Of a stretch of DNA of 64,000 nucleotides, positions 37,769 through 46,554 are shown piece by piece. The stretch is from positions 2,232,001 to 2,296,000 of the forward strand of contig NZ_CP016438.1 of the NCBI RefSeq assembly GCF_001685355.1. The letters are read 5' to 3'. Position numbers and translations under genes: made by a program. The notes below the pieces were generated by a model that was not told where the DNA came from, made no database searches, and saw only the letters and a program-made list of their open reading frames with translations. Numbering within the stretch: the first letter of the stretch is position 1; the number at the start of each line of letters is the position of its first letter. Source of the DNA: Streptomyces lincolnensis. Its GTDB lineage: Bacteria; Actinomycetota; Actinomycetes; Streptomycetales; Streptomycetaceae.

Positions 37769-38587
37769 CTAGACGGGCGGCCAGGGAATGGCCGGCCACT
37801 CACCGCTCGGCTCCGGGTGCTTGCCCGACGCCAGGAGCGCGTCCACACGCGCGCGTGTGGCGTCGAGTTCGGCGGCGGTGATCAGGCCGGTCAGCCGCTC
37901 GGTCAGCGCCCCCGAGGCCGTCAGGTCCTGCTGGAGTGACGTGAGGACGGCGACCGCCTCGTCCGTGAGCGGCTCCCCCGCCCACCCCCACAGCAGCGTC
38001 CGCAGCTTGTTCTCGGTGTTGAAGGTCACTCCGTGGTCGATCCCGTACAGCCGGTCCTGTGCCGCGGGCAGCAGATGGCCGCCCTTGCGGTCCGCGTTGT
38101 TGATCACGGCGTCCAGCACGGCGAGCCGGCGCAGCCGCTCGTCGTCGGCGTGCACGAGCAGCGCCGTCCTGCCCTCACCGACCTCGGCGAAGCCGATCGC
38201 CCGCCAGCCCGGCTCGGGCTCCTCGCCGTCGACCAGGGCCAGCAGGTCGGCACCGGGCACGCCCTCGATCCACAGCTGGCACATGCCCTCGCCGTAGGGC
38301 CCGTCGCGCAGCACGGTCGGCGGCACCAGGCCCCAGCCGGTCGCCTCGGACACCTCGTACGCGGCGACCTCGCGCTGGGCGAGGGTGCCGTCGGGAAAGT
38401 CCCAGAGGGGACGCTCGCCGCGGACGGGCTTGTAGACGCAGAAGGCCTCCTGCCCCTCGTGGGAGACGGAGCAGTGCAGCACCGCGTTGGAGGCTTCCCG
38501 GATCTGCCCGCGGACGGTGAGCTCACCGCGGGCCAGCAGTTCGGCCGTGGTCACGCTCCGCGGCGGTATCCGTTCTGGCGCGGACAT
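37769..38587 (-). CDS. PI3/PI4-kinase-fold protein, SCO1664 family
   Basis: The 272-residue protein belongs to a conserved actinobacterial family always linked to mshC (Rv2133c/SCO1664 type as I recall). Kinase-like landmarks are the Lys in FCVYKPVRGE near residue 50, the catalytic-loop-like DAVINNADRKGGH near 172 and YGIDHGVTF, which resemble phosphatidylinositol-kinase/HipA motifs. Its substrate is unknown. The ATG lies inside the end of the DUF3090 gene (37-base overlap), indicating coupled translation. A role tied to mycothiol or to its inositol precursor is an inference from context. Confidence 0.82.
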   Translation of the reverse strand: MSAPERIPPRSVTTAELLARGELTVRGQIREASNAVLHCSVSHEGQEAFCVYKPVRGERPLWDFPDGTLAQREVAAYEVSEATGWGLVPPTVLRDGPYGEGMCQLWIEGVPGADLLALVDGEEPEPGWRAIGFAEVGEGRTALLVHADDERLRRLAVLDAVINNADRKGGHLLPAAQDRLYGIDHGVTFNTENKLRTLLWGWAGEPLTDEAVAVLTSLQQDLTASGALTERLTGLITAAELDATRARVDALLASGKHPEPSGEWPAIPWPPV

Positions 38588-39141
38588 ACGTGTCCTTCCG
38601 GGTCCAGCGGGAGGCTGCACAGCGGGCACGGCGGCCGCCCGGCGTTGACGACGTCCAGGGCGCGCTTGGCGAAGGCTCTCGCCTGCGCGCCGGTGAGCCG
38701 GACCCGCAGCATCGGGGGGCCGTTCTCCTCGTCCTGAAGCAACTTCTCCTCGGCCTCGGCGAGATCCTCCTCGGAGTCCGCCTCCAGCTCCACGAGGGCC
38801 TGCGCCTCGACGATCATGCGCTGCTCGTCGCCGTCCCAGGCGAGGGCCATGGTGCCGACCCGGAACTCCTCCTCGACCGGGGTGTCCAGGGGGCGGGTGT
38901 CGGCGACCTCGGTGGGCGCCACCGCCGGGACGGCCGCGCTGCCACCGCTGCGGCGTACGACCTCGTCCAGCAGTTCGTCCATGCGCTCGGCGAGCGCGGC
39001 GACCTGGGTCTTCTCCAGGGCCACGCTGGTCACCCGGGCGCCGGCTGTGGCCTGGAGGAAGAACGTACGGCGTCCGGGCAGTCCGACCGTACCGGCCACG
39101 AAGCGGTCCGGGGGATCGTAGAGGAACACCTGACGGGACAC
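38551..39141 (-). CDS. DUF3090 family protein with C-terminal zinc-ribbon-like motif
   Basis: The 196-residue protein is of the DUF3090 family, function unknown. The N-terminal part starts QVFLYDPPDRFVAGTVG, and FFLQATAGARVTSVALEK is a family hallmark. An acidic middle region follows. At the C-terminus CPLCSLPLDPEGHVCPR has three Cys and a His suited to bind zinc. The GTG start has GGAGACAG upstream. It is cotranscribed with the kinase-like gene (overlapping) and sits downstream of the phosphatase; its presence with mshC in mycobacteria suggests a shared process. Confidence 0.85.
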   Translation of the reverse strand: MSRQVFLYDPPDRFVAGTVGLPGRRTFFLQATAGARVTSVALEKTQVAALAERMDELLDEVVRRSGGSAAVPAVAPTEVADTRPLDTPVEEEFRVGTMALAWDGDEQRMIVEAQALVELEADSEEDLAEAEEKLLQDEENGPPMLRVRLTGAQARAFAKRALDVVNAGRPPCPLCSLPLDPEGHVCPRQNGYRRGA

Positions 39142-39250
39142 GTCCTGTCTCCATTGGAATCGTGAGTACGTGCGTGTGTGCGTGGCTGTGCGGGGAGGTC
39201 CATGGGTGAACGCGCTTGCGCGAACCGCTTCACCCTACTGCGCCCGACGA

Positions 39251-39937
39251 TCACGGTGCGCCCGCACCGCCCCCGACCGGGGCGTCGTCGGCCGGGGGCT
39301 CCTCGCGGGGCACCAGGGACGCGAAGTCACCGGTGTCACCGAGGCGGACGAGAAACGGCCTGAGACGGGTGTAACGGATCGCGGTGATGGAACACGGTTC
39401 GACAGAAATCCTCTGGAAGAGGTCGAGATGAAGTCCGAGTGCGTCGGCCACGAGCGACTTGATGACGTCGCCGTGCGAGCACATGAGATAGACGGCGTCG
39501 GCCCCGTGGTCGCGCTCCACCCGCGCGTTCCACTCGCGTACCGCCTCGGCGGCGCGGGTCTGCATCGCGCGCATCGACTCGCCGCCGGGGAACGCGGCCG
39601 CGGAGGGGTGTGCCTGCACGACCTGCATCAGCGGCTCGTCCATGAGCTCGGCGAGCTTGCGGCCGGACCAGTCGCCGTAGTGGCACTCCCCGATCCGGTC
39701 GTCGGTGTGCGCGGTGAGGCCGGGACGGGCCTGGAGCAGCGGCCGCAGCGTCTCCTGGCAGCGCTGGAGCGGGCTGGTGACGACCTCGGAGATCGGCAGC
39801 CCGTCGAGCCGCCCGGGCAGCGCGGCGGCCTGCTCGGCGCCCCGCTCGTCGAGGGCGACGCCGGGCGTCCACCCGGCGAGCAGGCCCTCGGTGTTGGCGG
39901 TGGATCGTCCGTGCCGGACGAGGATCAACGTGGGCAT
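39251..39937 (-). CDS. Histidine-phosphatase superfamily protein
   Basis: This 228-residue phosphoglycerate-mutase-like phosphatase has the catalytic His in LILVRHGRSTANTEG at the N-terminus, an acid/base Glu in GECHYGDWSG, and the second His in MCSHGDVIKSLV. It belongs to the mshC-linked subgroup (Rv2135c type, from memory). The substrate is unknown. It is first in the group phosphatase - DUF3090 - kinase-like - mshC, 109 bases from the next gene. Kinase and phosphatase side by side suggest opposing action on one metabolite, though this is only inference. Confidence 0.88.
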   Translation of the reverse strand: MPTLILVRHGRSTANTEGLLAGWTPGVALDERGAEQAAALPGRLDGLPISEVVTSPLQRCQETLRPLLQARPGLTAHTDDRIGECHYGDWSGRKLAELMDEPLMQVVQAHPSAAAFPGGESMRAMQTRAAEAVREWNARVERDHGADAVYLMCSHGDVIKSLVADALGLHLDLFQRISVEPCSITAIRYTRLRPFLVRLGDTGDFASLVPREEPPADDAPVGGGAGAP

Positions 39938-39999
39938 GCGGCCCAGCGTAGGCGTAGGCCCACATGCGGCGGCCCCCGGGCGACGGGAGAATACGCTCC

Positions 40000-40995
40000 G
40001 TGATCGTCGACTGTGCCATCTACCGTGACGGACACCGCAGCGAGGGCCCCGAGGACCTGTCCGACGCGCTCGCCGAGGCCCGGGCGGCGCACGGCTTCGT
40101 GTGGATCGGACTGCACGAGCCGTCCGAGAAGGAGTTCGATCACGTCACCCAGGAGTTCGGGCTGCACCCGCTGGCGGTCGAGGACGCCCTCAAGGCCCAT
40201 CAGCGGCCCAAGCTGGAGGTCTACGACGACTCGCTCTTCCTCGTCCTCAAGCCGGTCCTCTACGAGCCGAAGAGCGACGAGGTCTCCACCGGCGAGGTCA
40301 TGCTCTTCCTCGGCGACTCCTTCGTGGTCACCGTCCGCCACGGCGAGGGCGCCCCGCTCAGTGCCGTACGACGGCGTCTGGAGCACGAGCCCGAGCTGCT
40401 GGGCAAGGGACCCACCGCCGTGATGTACGCGATCGCCGACGCCGTGGTCGACCACTATCTGGACGTGGCGACCGAGCTCCAGACCGACTTGGAGGAGCTG
40501 GAGGCGGAGGTGTTCTCGCCGGACGACGGCGGTTCGCGCCACACCGCGTCCCGTATCTACAACTTCAAGCGGCAGATCCTGGAGTTCCGCCGCGCGACCG
40601 GTCCGCTGGCCCTGCCGCTGACCCGGCTGGCGGGCCCGGAGGTCTACAGCGGGACGGTGCCGTTCGTGGACGAGCGGGCCCGGCCCTTCTTCCGTGACGT
40701 GAGCGACCACCTCACGCGCGTGAACGAGTCCGTGGAGGGTCTGGACCGGCTGGTCTCCGACATCCTCTCCGCGCATCTCGCGCAGATGAGCGTCCGGCAG
40801 AACGACGACATGCGGAAGATCTCCGCGTGGGCGGCCATGGCCGCGGTCCCCACGATGATCGCGGGGATCTACGGCATGAACTTCGACCACATGCCGGAGC
40901 TGCGCTGGGTGTGGTCGTACCCGGCCGTGATCGGGCTCATGGCCGCCCTGGAGGTGCTGCTCTACCGGCTGTTCAAGAGCCGCGGCTGGCTGTGA
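40000..40995 (+). CDS. corA: CorA-family magnesium/cobalt transporter
   Basis: The 331-residue protein forms a pentameric divalent-cation channel. The long N-terminal cytoplasmic domain ends in a stalk helix, then two transmembrane helices carry the selectivity motif GIYGMNFDHMPEL between them near residue 288. The very C-terminus is basic (RLFKSRGWL), as usual. The GTG start with GGGAGA 9 bases upstream gives MIVDCAIYRDGH; an in-frame ATG 36 bases earlier is the alternative. It is divergent from the phosphatase operon. Confidence 0.93.
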   Translation: MIVDCAIYRDGHRSEGPEDLSDALAEARAAHGFVWIGLHEPSEKEFDHVTQEFGLHPLAVEDALKAHQRPKLEVYDDSLFLVLKPVLYEPKSDEVSTGEVMLFLGDSFVVTVRHGEGAPLSAVRRRLEHEPELLGKGPTAVMYAIADAVVDHYLDVATELQTDLEELEAEVFSPDDGGSRHTASRIYNFKRQILEFRRATGPLALPLTRLAGPEVYSGTVPFVDERARPFFRDVSDHLTRVNESVEGLDRLVSDILSAHLAQMSVRQNDDMRKISAWAAMAAVPTMIAGIYGMNFDHMPELRWVWSYPAVIGLMAALEVLLYRLFKSRGWL

Positions 40996-41041
40996 GGGGC
41001 CGGTAGGGCCTGGGATCTGAGGTCTGGGATCTCGCTCCGGC

Positions 41042-41830
41042 TCAGGCGAACTCGGGGGCGGAGGTCGCCGGGCCGCCGAGCGCGTTGCGCCGCTCGGGCA
41101 TCTTCAGGGCGACCATGCGGCGCCAGCCGCCGAGCCGCTCGTAGAGGTACATGGCGTGGATACCCGCGAGCAGGACCGCCGACTTGGCCCTCGACCAGCC
41201 CAGGATGCGTCCCATGTGGCCCATCACCGCGAGGCTGACGTCCCGGTAGACGCGGATCTCGGCGAGCGCGCACGCGCGCAGTGTGCTCTGGATGAGCCGG
41301 CCGTGCCCGGCGGCGGCGAAGCGCAGCAACTCCTCGTGGGTGTACGCGAGGTGGTTGTCCTCGTCGTTGGAGATCATCCGGACCGCCTTGCCGACCTCGG
41401 GGTGGTCCGCGAAGAACTTCCGCAGCATCACCATCTGGTCGGCGGCCCGCTGTTCGGTCACCCGGCTGTGCGCCAGGTACGTGATGATGTCCCGCACCGT
41501 CAGCGGCTGGTCGGCCTTGAGCTTCTCGTGGGCCAGACCGATGCCGTGCCGCTCCAGGAGCACCGTGTAGTCGGTCTCGGGCGGGACGGGGACGGGTTCG
41601 ACGCCGCGCTTCTTCATCAGCGCGTTGAAGATCCGCCCGTGCTTGTCCTCGTCCGCGCCGTGCCGGGTGATCTTGGGCGCCATGGCCCGCTCGCTCTCGG
41701 GTACGAGCGCCGCGATGCGCGCGTTCTCCCAGCCGCCCTGCGTCTCCCCGCTGGCCGCGATGGAGCAGAAGAGCTGGTACGACTCGTCGTTGTCGACAAT
41801 CTCCTGGAACAGACTCTTGGCCGTCAGCAT
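41042..41830 (-). CDS. Ferritin-like di-iron-fold protein
   Basis: The 262-residue protein is helical with carboxylate/histidine pairs suited to a di-iron site: RHGADEDKHGRIFNAL near residue 62 and ISNDEDNHLAYTHEELL near residue 148. Streptomyces annotate such proteins as ferritin-like domain proteins; enzymatic function is not known. The last 70 residues may form a separate helical region. The ATG has AGAGGTG upstream, and the longer open frame lacks a better start. It converges on corA and follows the F420-type oxidoreductase gene after a hairpin. Confidence 0.8.
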   Translation of the reverse strand: MLTAKSLFQEIVDNDESYQLFCSIAASGETQGGWENARIAALVPESERAMAPKITRHGADEDKHGRIFNALMKKRGVEPVPVPPETDYTVLLERHGIGLAHEKLKADQPLTVRDIITYLAHSRVTEQRAADQMVMLRKFFADHPEVGKAVRMISNDEDNHLAYTHEELLRFAAAGHGRLIQSTLRACALAEIRVYRDVSLAVMGHMGRILGWSRAKSAVLLAGIHAMYLYERLGGWRRMVALKMPERRNALGGPATSAPEFA

Positions 41831-41992
41831 CGATGGCACCTCTCTGCGTTCCGCAGGGTTCCGTAAAGAACGAGTCAAGTGCGATGCGAGGGGCGCGGCA
41901 ACAGCTGTGTCGGACAACTCCGCCAAAAGGAGGACGACCGAGGTCCCGACGGAGGCGTAACCGGACGCCCCCGGGCGCGTTGATCCACCTGA

Positions 41993-42033
41993 CGGCCGTG
42001 GCGGGGAAGACCCCCGAGCCCCCACCACGGCCG
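41993..42033 (-). terminator. Hairpin after the F420-type oxidoreductase gene
   Basis: Arms CGGCCGTGG / CCACGGCCG are perfect, with inner pairing CGGGG/CCCCG. It lies 17 bases after the stop codon at 42050. Confidence 0.7.
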
Positions 42034-42049
42034 CTGACACTTACCGGGC

Positions 42050-43105
42050 TCAGGCGAGGCCCGCGCGCTCCAGCGCCTCACTGCCGGCCCGCAGCGAGGC
42101 GAGCCGCTCCTCCAGCGTGAAGCCCGCGGGCGCCAGGCTCAGCGTGGTCACCCCGGCCGCCGCGTACTGCTTCATCCGGTCCGCGATGCGGTCCACGGAA
42201 CCCAGCAGCGTCGTCTTGTCGATCAGATCGTGCGGTACGGCGGCCGCGGCGCCCTGCTTGTCGCCGGACAGGTACTTCTCCTGGACCTCGGCGGCGGCCT
42301 GCTCGTACCCCATGCGACGGGCGAGCTGGTTGTAGAAGTTCTGCTTGGCGCTGCCCATGCCGCCGACGTAGAGCGCGGTGTAGGGGCGGAAGGTGTCGGC
42401 GAGCGTGGCCACGTCCTTGTCGTCGCCCACGGCGAGCGGCAGCGTCGGGCAGACGTCGAAGCCGTCGAGGGTCTTGCCCGCCTTCTCGCGGCCGGCCCGC
42501 AGATACGTGATCGCGGTGTCCTCCAGGTGCTCGGCGGACGGGAAGATGAGCAGCGCCCCGTCGGCGATCTCCCCGGTCTGCTCCAGGTTCTTGGGGCCGA
42601 TCGCGGCGATGTAGAGCGGGATGTGCTCGCGCTCCGGGTGCACGGTCAGCTTGATCGGCTTGCCGGGGCCGCCGGGCAGCGGCAGGGTCCAGTGCTCGCC
42701 CTCGAACGAGAGCCGCTCGCGGGTCATCGCCTTGCGGACGATCTCCACGTACTCGCGGGTGCGGGAGAGCGGCTTGTCGAACTTGACGCCGTACCAGCCC
42801 TCGGAGACCTGGGGTCCGGAGACGCCGAGGCCGAGGCGGAACCGGCCGCCGGAGAGCGAGTCGAGGGTGGCCGCGGTCATCGCGGTCATCGCCGGCTGGC
42901 GGGCCGGGATCTGGAAGATGGCCGAGCCCACGTCGATCCGCTCGGTCTGGGCGGCGACCCAGCTCAGTACGGTGGCCGCGTCGGAGCCGTAGGCCTCGGC
43001 GGCCCAGCAGACGGCGTATCCGAGCCGGTCGGCCTCCTGGGCGACGGCCAGATTGTCCGCGTCCATGCCGGCACCCCAATAGCCGAGGTTGATCCCGAGC
43101 TGCAT
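42050..43105 (-). CDS. LLM-class F420-dependent oxidoreductase
   Basis: The 351-residue TIM-barrel protein belongs to the luciferase-like, F420-using family common in actinobacteria. Signatures are GINLGYWGAG at the start, GSAIFQIPARQPAMTAMTAA near residue 60, and GRFRLGLGVSGPQVSEGWYG near residue 87. It likely transfers hydride between F420 and an unknown organic substrate. The C-terminal residues (GVTTLSLAPAGFTLEERLA) are typical. The GTG-free start is ATG, preceded by AAGGGGAAT. Confidence 0.9.
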   Translation of the reverse strand: MQLGINLGYWGAGMDADNLAVAQEADRLGYAVCWAAEAYGSDAATVLSWVAAQTERIDVGSAIFQIPARQPAMTAMTAATLDSLSGGRFRLGLGVSGPQVSEGWYGVKFDKPLSRTREYVEIVRKAMTRERLSFEGEHWTLPLPGGPGKPIKLTVHPEREHIPLYIAAIGPKNLEQTGEIADGALLIFPSAEHLEDTAITYLRAGREKAGKTLDGFDVCPTLPLAVGDDKDVATLADTFRPYTALYVGGMGSAKQNFYNQLARRMGYEQAAAEVQEKYLSGDKQGAAAAVPHDLIDKTTLLGSVDRIADRMKQYAAAGVTTLSLAPAGFTLEERLASLRAGSEALERAGLA

Positions 43106-43293
43106 GCCGCATTCCCCTTACCGATCAGTAACGTCCCTTGTCCGCAGACCTTAGCGCGGGCGGGCGGATCGGGGCAGGTCGCGGTCGGTGTTCGTGGGGC
43201 GCGCCGGGCCCGGCGCCAACTCCCGTGTTCCCAGGGAAACTGGTTGTCCACAGGCCCCCACACGGCAGGTTCTGGCCAGTAATCTCGGCGTTC

Positions 43294-44277
43294 ATGGAGC
43301 AGAGGCATCTCGGCCGCACCGGCCTTCGTGTGTCCCGGATCGGGCTCGGCACCCTCACCTGGGGGCGGGACACCGACGAGCACGACGCCGCGGACCTCTT
43401 GAAGACGTTCTGGGAGGCGGGCGGGTCCCTCGTCGACACCGCGGACGTGTACGGCGACGGGGAGTCCGAGTATCTGCTCGGGCGCCTCATGGAAGGGCTC
43501 GTGCCGCGCCGGGACCTGGTCATCTCCACGAAGGCGGGCAGCGTTCCCGACCCCGACCGCCGCTTCGACGGCTCGCGCGGCCACCTGCTCTCCGCGCTCG
43601 ACGCCTCGCTGTCCCGGCTCGGCACGGACTACGTCGACGTGTGGCACGTCCACGCCTACGACCCGGACACACCGTTGGAGGAGACCCTCCAGGCCCTGGA
43701 CCTGGCCGTCAGCAGCGGGCGGGCCCGCTATGCCGGTGTCTCCAACTTCTGCGGCTGGCAGCTCGCCAAGGCGGCCACCTGGCAGCTCGCGGCGCCCGGT
43801 CTGCGGACGCGGCTGGCGAGCACGCAGATGGAGTACTCGCTGCTGCAACGGGGGGTGGAGCGGGAGGTGCTGCCGGCCGCCCTGGACGCGGGGATCGGGA
43901 TGCTGCCCTCCTCGCCGCTCGGGCGCGGGGTGCTCACCGGCAAGTACCGCGACGCCACGCCGGCCGACTCGCGGGGCGCCTCGGACCATCTGGCGCCGTT
44001 CGTCGCGCCGTACCTCGACGACACGGCGAGCAGGATCGTGGACGCCGTCACCACGGCCGCGGACGGGCTCGCGGTGACGCCGCTCCAGGTCGCCCTCGCC
44101 TGGGTCCGGGACCGGCCGGGCGTGGCCGCGCCGGTGGTCGGCGCGCGCAACGCGCAGCAGCTCGCGGCGGCATTGTCAGTGGAGGCCCTTAGTCTTCCTG
44201 ACGAGATCTGCCGGGCGCTCGACGACGTGTCGGCGCCCGTGCACCGCTATCCCGATCACGACTGGAGCACGCTGTGA
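43294..44277 (+). CDS. Aldo/keto reductase
   Basis: This 327-residue NAD(P)H-dependent reductase folds as a TIM barrel. The family signatures are DTADVYGDGESEYLLG with the catalytic Asp/Tyr, the Lys in VISTKAG, and the His in VDVWHVHAYDPD. The C-terminal NADP-binding region is PVVGARNAQQLAAAL. The substrate is unknown. The ATG is preceded by TAATCT at the -10 distance, so the transcript may be leaderless. It overlaps the next gene by a GTGA, so the RecD2-like protein is co-expressed. Confidence 0.9.
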   Translation: MEQRHLGRTGLRVSRIGLGTLTWGRDTDEHDAADLLKTFWEAGGSLVDTADVYGDGESEYLLGRLMEGLVPRRDLVISTKAGSVPDPDRRFDGSRGHLLSALDASLSRLGTDYVDVWHVHAYDPDTPLEETLQALDLAVSSGRARYAGVSNFCGWQLAKAATWQLAAPGLRTRLASTQMEYSLLQRGVEREVLPAALDAGIGMLPSSPLGRGVLTGKYRDATPADSRGASDHLAPFVAPYLDDTASRIVDAVTTAADGLAVTPLQVALAWVRDRPGVAAPVVGARNAQQLAAALSVEALSLPDEICRALDDVSAPVHRYPDHDWSTL

Positions 44278-46451
44278 GCACGGAGCCGGAGCCCGCCGGG
44301 GACGCCGAGGAGACCGAGTCGGGGACGCCGGACACCACGGACGCGACGGACGCCGTGGCGGAGGCCGGCAGCCCCGCCGCCGGCGAAGGCGCGAAGCAGT
44401 TGACGGAGGCGGAGGCCGAGCTCGCCGCCCAGCGGATCGAGCGCGAGCGGATCGAGAAGCGGAAGGCCGAGAAGAAGGCGGCGGTCGCCGCCGGGGCCAA
44501 GCTCAGCGGGAAGGCGGCCGATCTGCTCGCGGCCGTCCGGGCCGTGGAGAGCGGCGAGAAGCCCGCGGCCGCCGTCTTCCGCGAGCCGGAACCGCCGCGG
44601 CGCCCCGCTCCGGAGCCGGTGCGGCAGCCGCAGCCCGTGTCGGCACCGGCCGAGGCCGTCGGCGTGACCGCTGCCGCCGCGCCGGAGACCGTCGAAGCCG
44701 TGCGGCGGGTGCTGGCCGAGGGCGGTGCCCCGGAGTCCCTGGCGGCGCAGGCCGTCACGACTCTCGGCGAAGGGGCCGAGGAGCAACTGCGGGCGGATCC
44801 CTGGCAGTTGCTGCGCATCGGCGGAGTACGGCCCGAGCAGGCCGACGGTTTCGCGCGGGCGCTGCTCGGCGCGGAGTGCGGTCCCGAGGACGAGCGACGC
44901 GGCCGCGCGCTCATCGTCTGGCTGCTGGAGCAGGCGGCCGTCGCCGGGCACACCGCGCTGGAGATGTCGACACTCACCGCCGCGCTGACCCGGCAGAGCG
45001 TGCCGGATCCCGACGCGGCCGTCCAGGACGCCCTCGCGGAGGGCGAGGCCCTGGTGTTCCAGGACGCCCTGGACGAACCGGGGGTGCCGGTCCGGGAACC
45101 CTCACAGGACGAGGACGACGAGGCGGAGCGGCCGGTCCGTGTCCTGGTCGGGCTGGAGCGGTACGCCCTCGCGGAGGAGAGCCTCGCCGACGGACTGGCC
45201 CGGTTGATCAACTCCGTGCCGAAGGAGGACGGTTCGGCCGCGCAGTGGGAGGAGGCCGCCGCCTCGGCCCCGGGCTCCGCGGCCGAGCTGATCCGCGCGG
45301 TCGCGGGCCAGGGCCTGGTCCTGCACACCGGCGGCGAGGCCTCCCTGACGGAACCGGCGGCCCTGCTGCGCGCGGCCCGCGACCTGGGCCTGCGCGCGTG
45401 GGCCGCCACCCACAGCCCGATCGGCCGGGCCCGCTTCACGACCCTGACCGGCGGTTCCGCGGGAGCGGACGACGTTCCGGCCGGGCCGGAGGAGGCCGGT
45501 GTCACCACCGTCGCCGGGCTGCTCGCCGGTGCCGAGGGCCCCGGGCGGGACGCCGAGGGGGCGTTCGCCCTCGATCTGCTCGTCGTGCTCGACGCCCCGG
45601 CGCTGGACGTGGAGACGGCGGCGCTGCTCGTGGAGTCGCTGCCGGACGGGGCCCGGCTGGTGCTGGCCGGGGATCCGGCGGTGCTGTGGTCCGCGGGTCC
45701 GGGGCGGGTCTTCGCGGATCTGCTGGCCGCGCGGATCTGCCCTCAGGTCGCCTCCCGCCGGCCGGATCCCGGGCCGCTGGGCGAGCTGGTGTCCGGTATC
45801 GGCATCGGTGAGCTGAACCAGGTCGAGGCGCCCGGCAAGGAGGTCGTGATCGTGCCGGTGCGGGACGCGGGCGAGGCCGTCCACCGGACCGTGCAGCTCG
45901 TCGCGGACTCGGTGCCGCGGGCGCTCGGTGTCCCCGCCGAGGAGACCCAGGTGATCACCCCGGGCCACGGCGGCGCGGCCGGTACCCGGGTGCTGAACGC
46001 GGCACTGAAGGAGCGGCTCAACCCGGGCCCCGGCCGCTTCGGCGGCTTCGACCCCGGTGACCGCGTCGCCTACTCCTCCGCCCCGGGCCGCACCGTGCCG
46101 GGCCGGGTGGTCGGGGCCGACGCGGACGGGCTGCACCTGTCGTGCGCCGACGAGGCCGTCGTCGTACCGAAGGAGCGGGTGGAGCAGTCCGTGCGGCACG
46201 GGTGGGCGCTGACCGCGCACCAGGCGGTGGGCGGCAGATGGCCGGCCGTGGTCGCGGTGCTGCCCGGGGACGCGGCGCAGGCCCTCAGCCGGCCGTGGGT
46301 CTACACGGCGTTCGGACGGGCCGACCGGCATCTGTCCGTGGTCCACGGCGTGGAGCAGGCGCTGCCCCGAGCCGTGGCCGAGATCGCGGCCAAGCCGCGC
46401 ACCACCCGGCTGCCCGTGCTGCTGGCCCCGCAGGTCCCGACGGCCGACTGA
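44274..46451 (+). CDS. RecD2-like helicase-related protein with degenerate ATPase motifs
   Basis: The 725-residue protein keeps the outline of RecD2-type helicases: helix-hairpin-helix-like repeats about residues 140-200, then a two-domain motor fold. The segments LDLLVVLDAPALD, RLVLAGDPAVLW, ITPGHGGAAGTRVLNAALKE, LTAHQAVGG and YTAFGRADRHLSVV line up with RecD2 motifs. But the Walker A position reads VLHTGGEASLTEP (no GKT), the Walker B Glu is Ala, and the HKSQG motif is HQAVG. It therefore probably cannot hydrolyse ATP. The first 120 residues are Glu/Ala/Pro-rich, coiled or disordered. GTG start overlaps the aldo/keto reductase stop. Confidence 0.78.
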   Translation: MSTEPEPAGDAEETESGTPDTTDATDAVAEAGSPAAGEGAKQLTEAEAELAAQRIERERIEKRKAEKKAAVAAGAKLSGKAADLLAAVRAVESGEKPAAAVFREPEPPRRPAPEPVRQPQPVSAPAEAVGVTAAAAPETVEAVRRVLAEGGAPESLAAQAVTTLGEGAEEQLRADPWQLLRIGGVRPEQADGFARALLGAECGPEDERRGRALIVWLLEQAAVAGHTALEMSTLTAALTRQSVPDPDAAVQDALAEGEALVFQDALDEPGVPVREPSQDEDDEAERPVRVLVGLERYALAEESLADGLARLINSVPKEDGSAAQWEEAAASAPGSAAELIRAVAGQGLVLHTGGEASLTEPAALLRAARDLGLRAWAATHSPIGRARFTTLTGGSAGADDVPAGPEEAGVTTVAGLLAGAEGPGRDAEGAFALDLLVVLDAPALDVETAALLVESLPDGARLVLAGDPAVLWSAGPGRVFADLLAARICPQVASRRPDPGPLGELVSGIGIGELNQVEAPGKEVVIVPVRDAGEAVHRTVQLVADSVPRALGVPAEETQVITPGHGGAAGTRVLNAALKERLNPGPGRFGGFDPGDRVAYSSAPGRTVPGRVVGADADGLHLSCADEAVVVPKERVEQSVRHGWALTAHQAVGGRWPAVVAVLPGDAAQALSRPWVYTAFGRADRHLSVVHGVEQALPRAVAEIAAKPRTTRLPVLLAPQVPTAD

Positions 46452-46487
46452 ACAGGCGCAGGCCCTCCTCACGGGGGGGCCGTACGG

Positions 46488-46533
46488 CAGCGGCGGCGTC
46501 ACCGGAGGTGGATCTCCGGTGACGCCGCCGCTG
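46488..46533. terminator. Perfect hairpin between converging genes
   Basis: A perfect 19-bp repeat, arms 46488-46506 and 46515-46533 (core GCGGCGTCACCGGA), plus one inner pair. It ends both the RecD2-like transcript and that of the acidic protein. Confidence 0.82.
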
Positions 46534-46554
46534 TCGTCGAGCCCGGCCGCGGGA

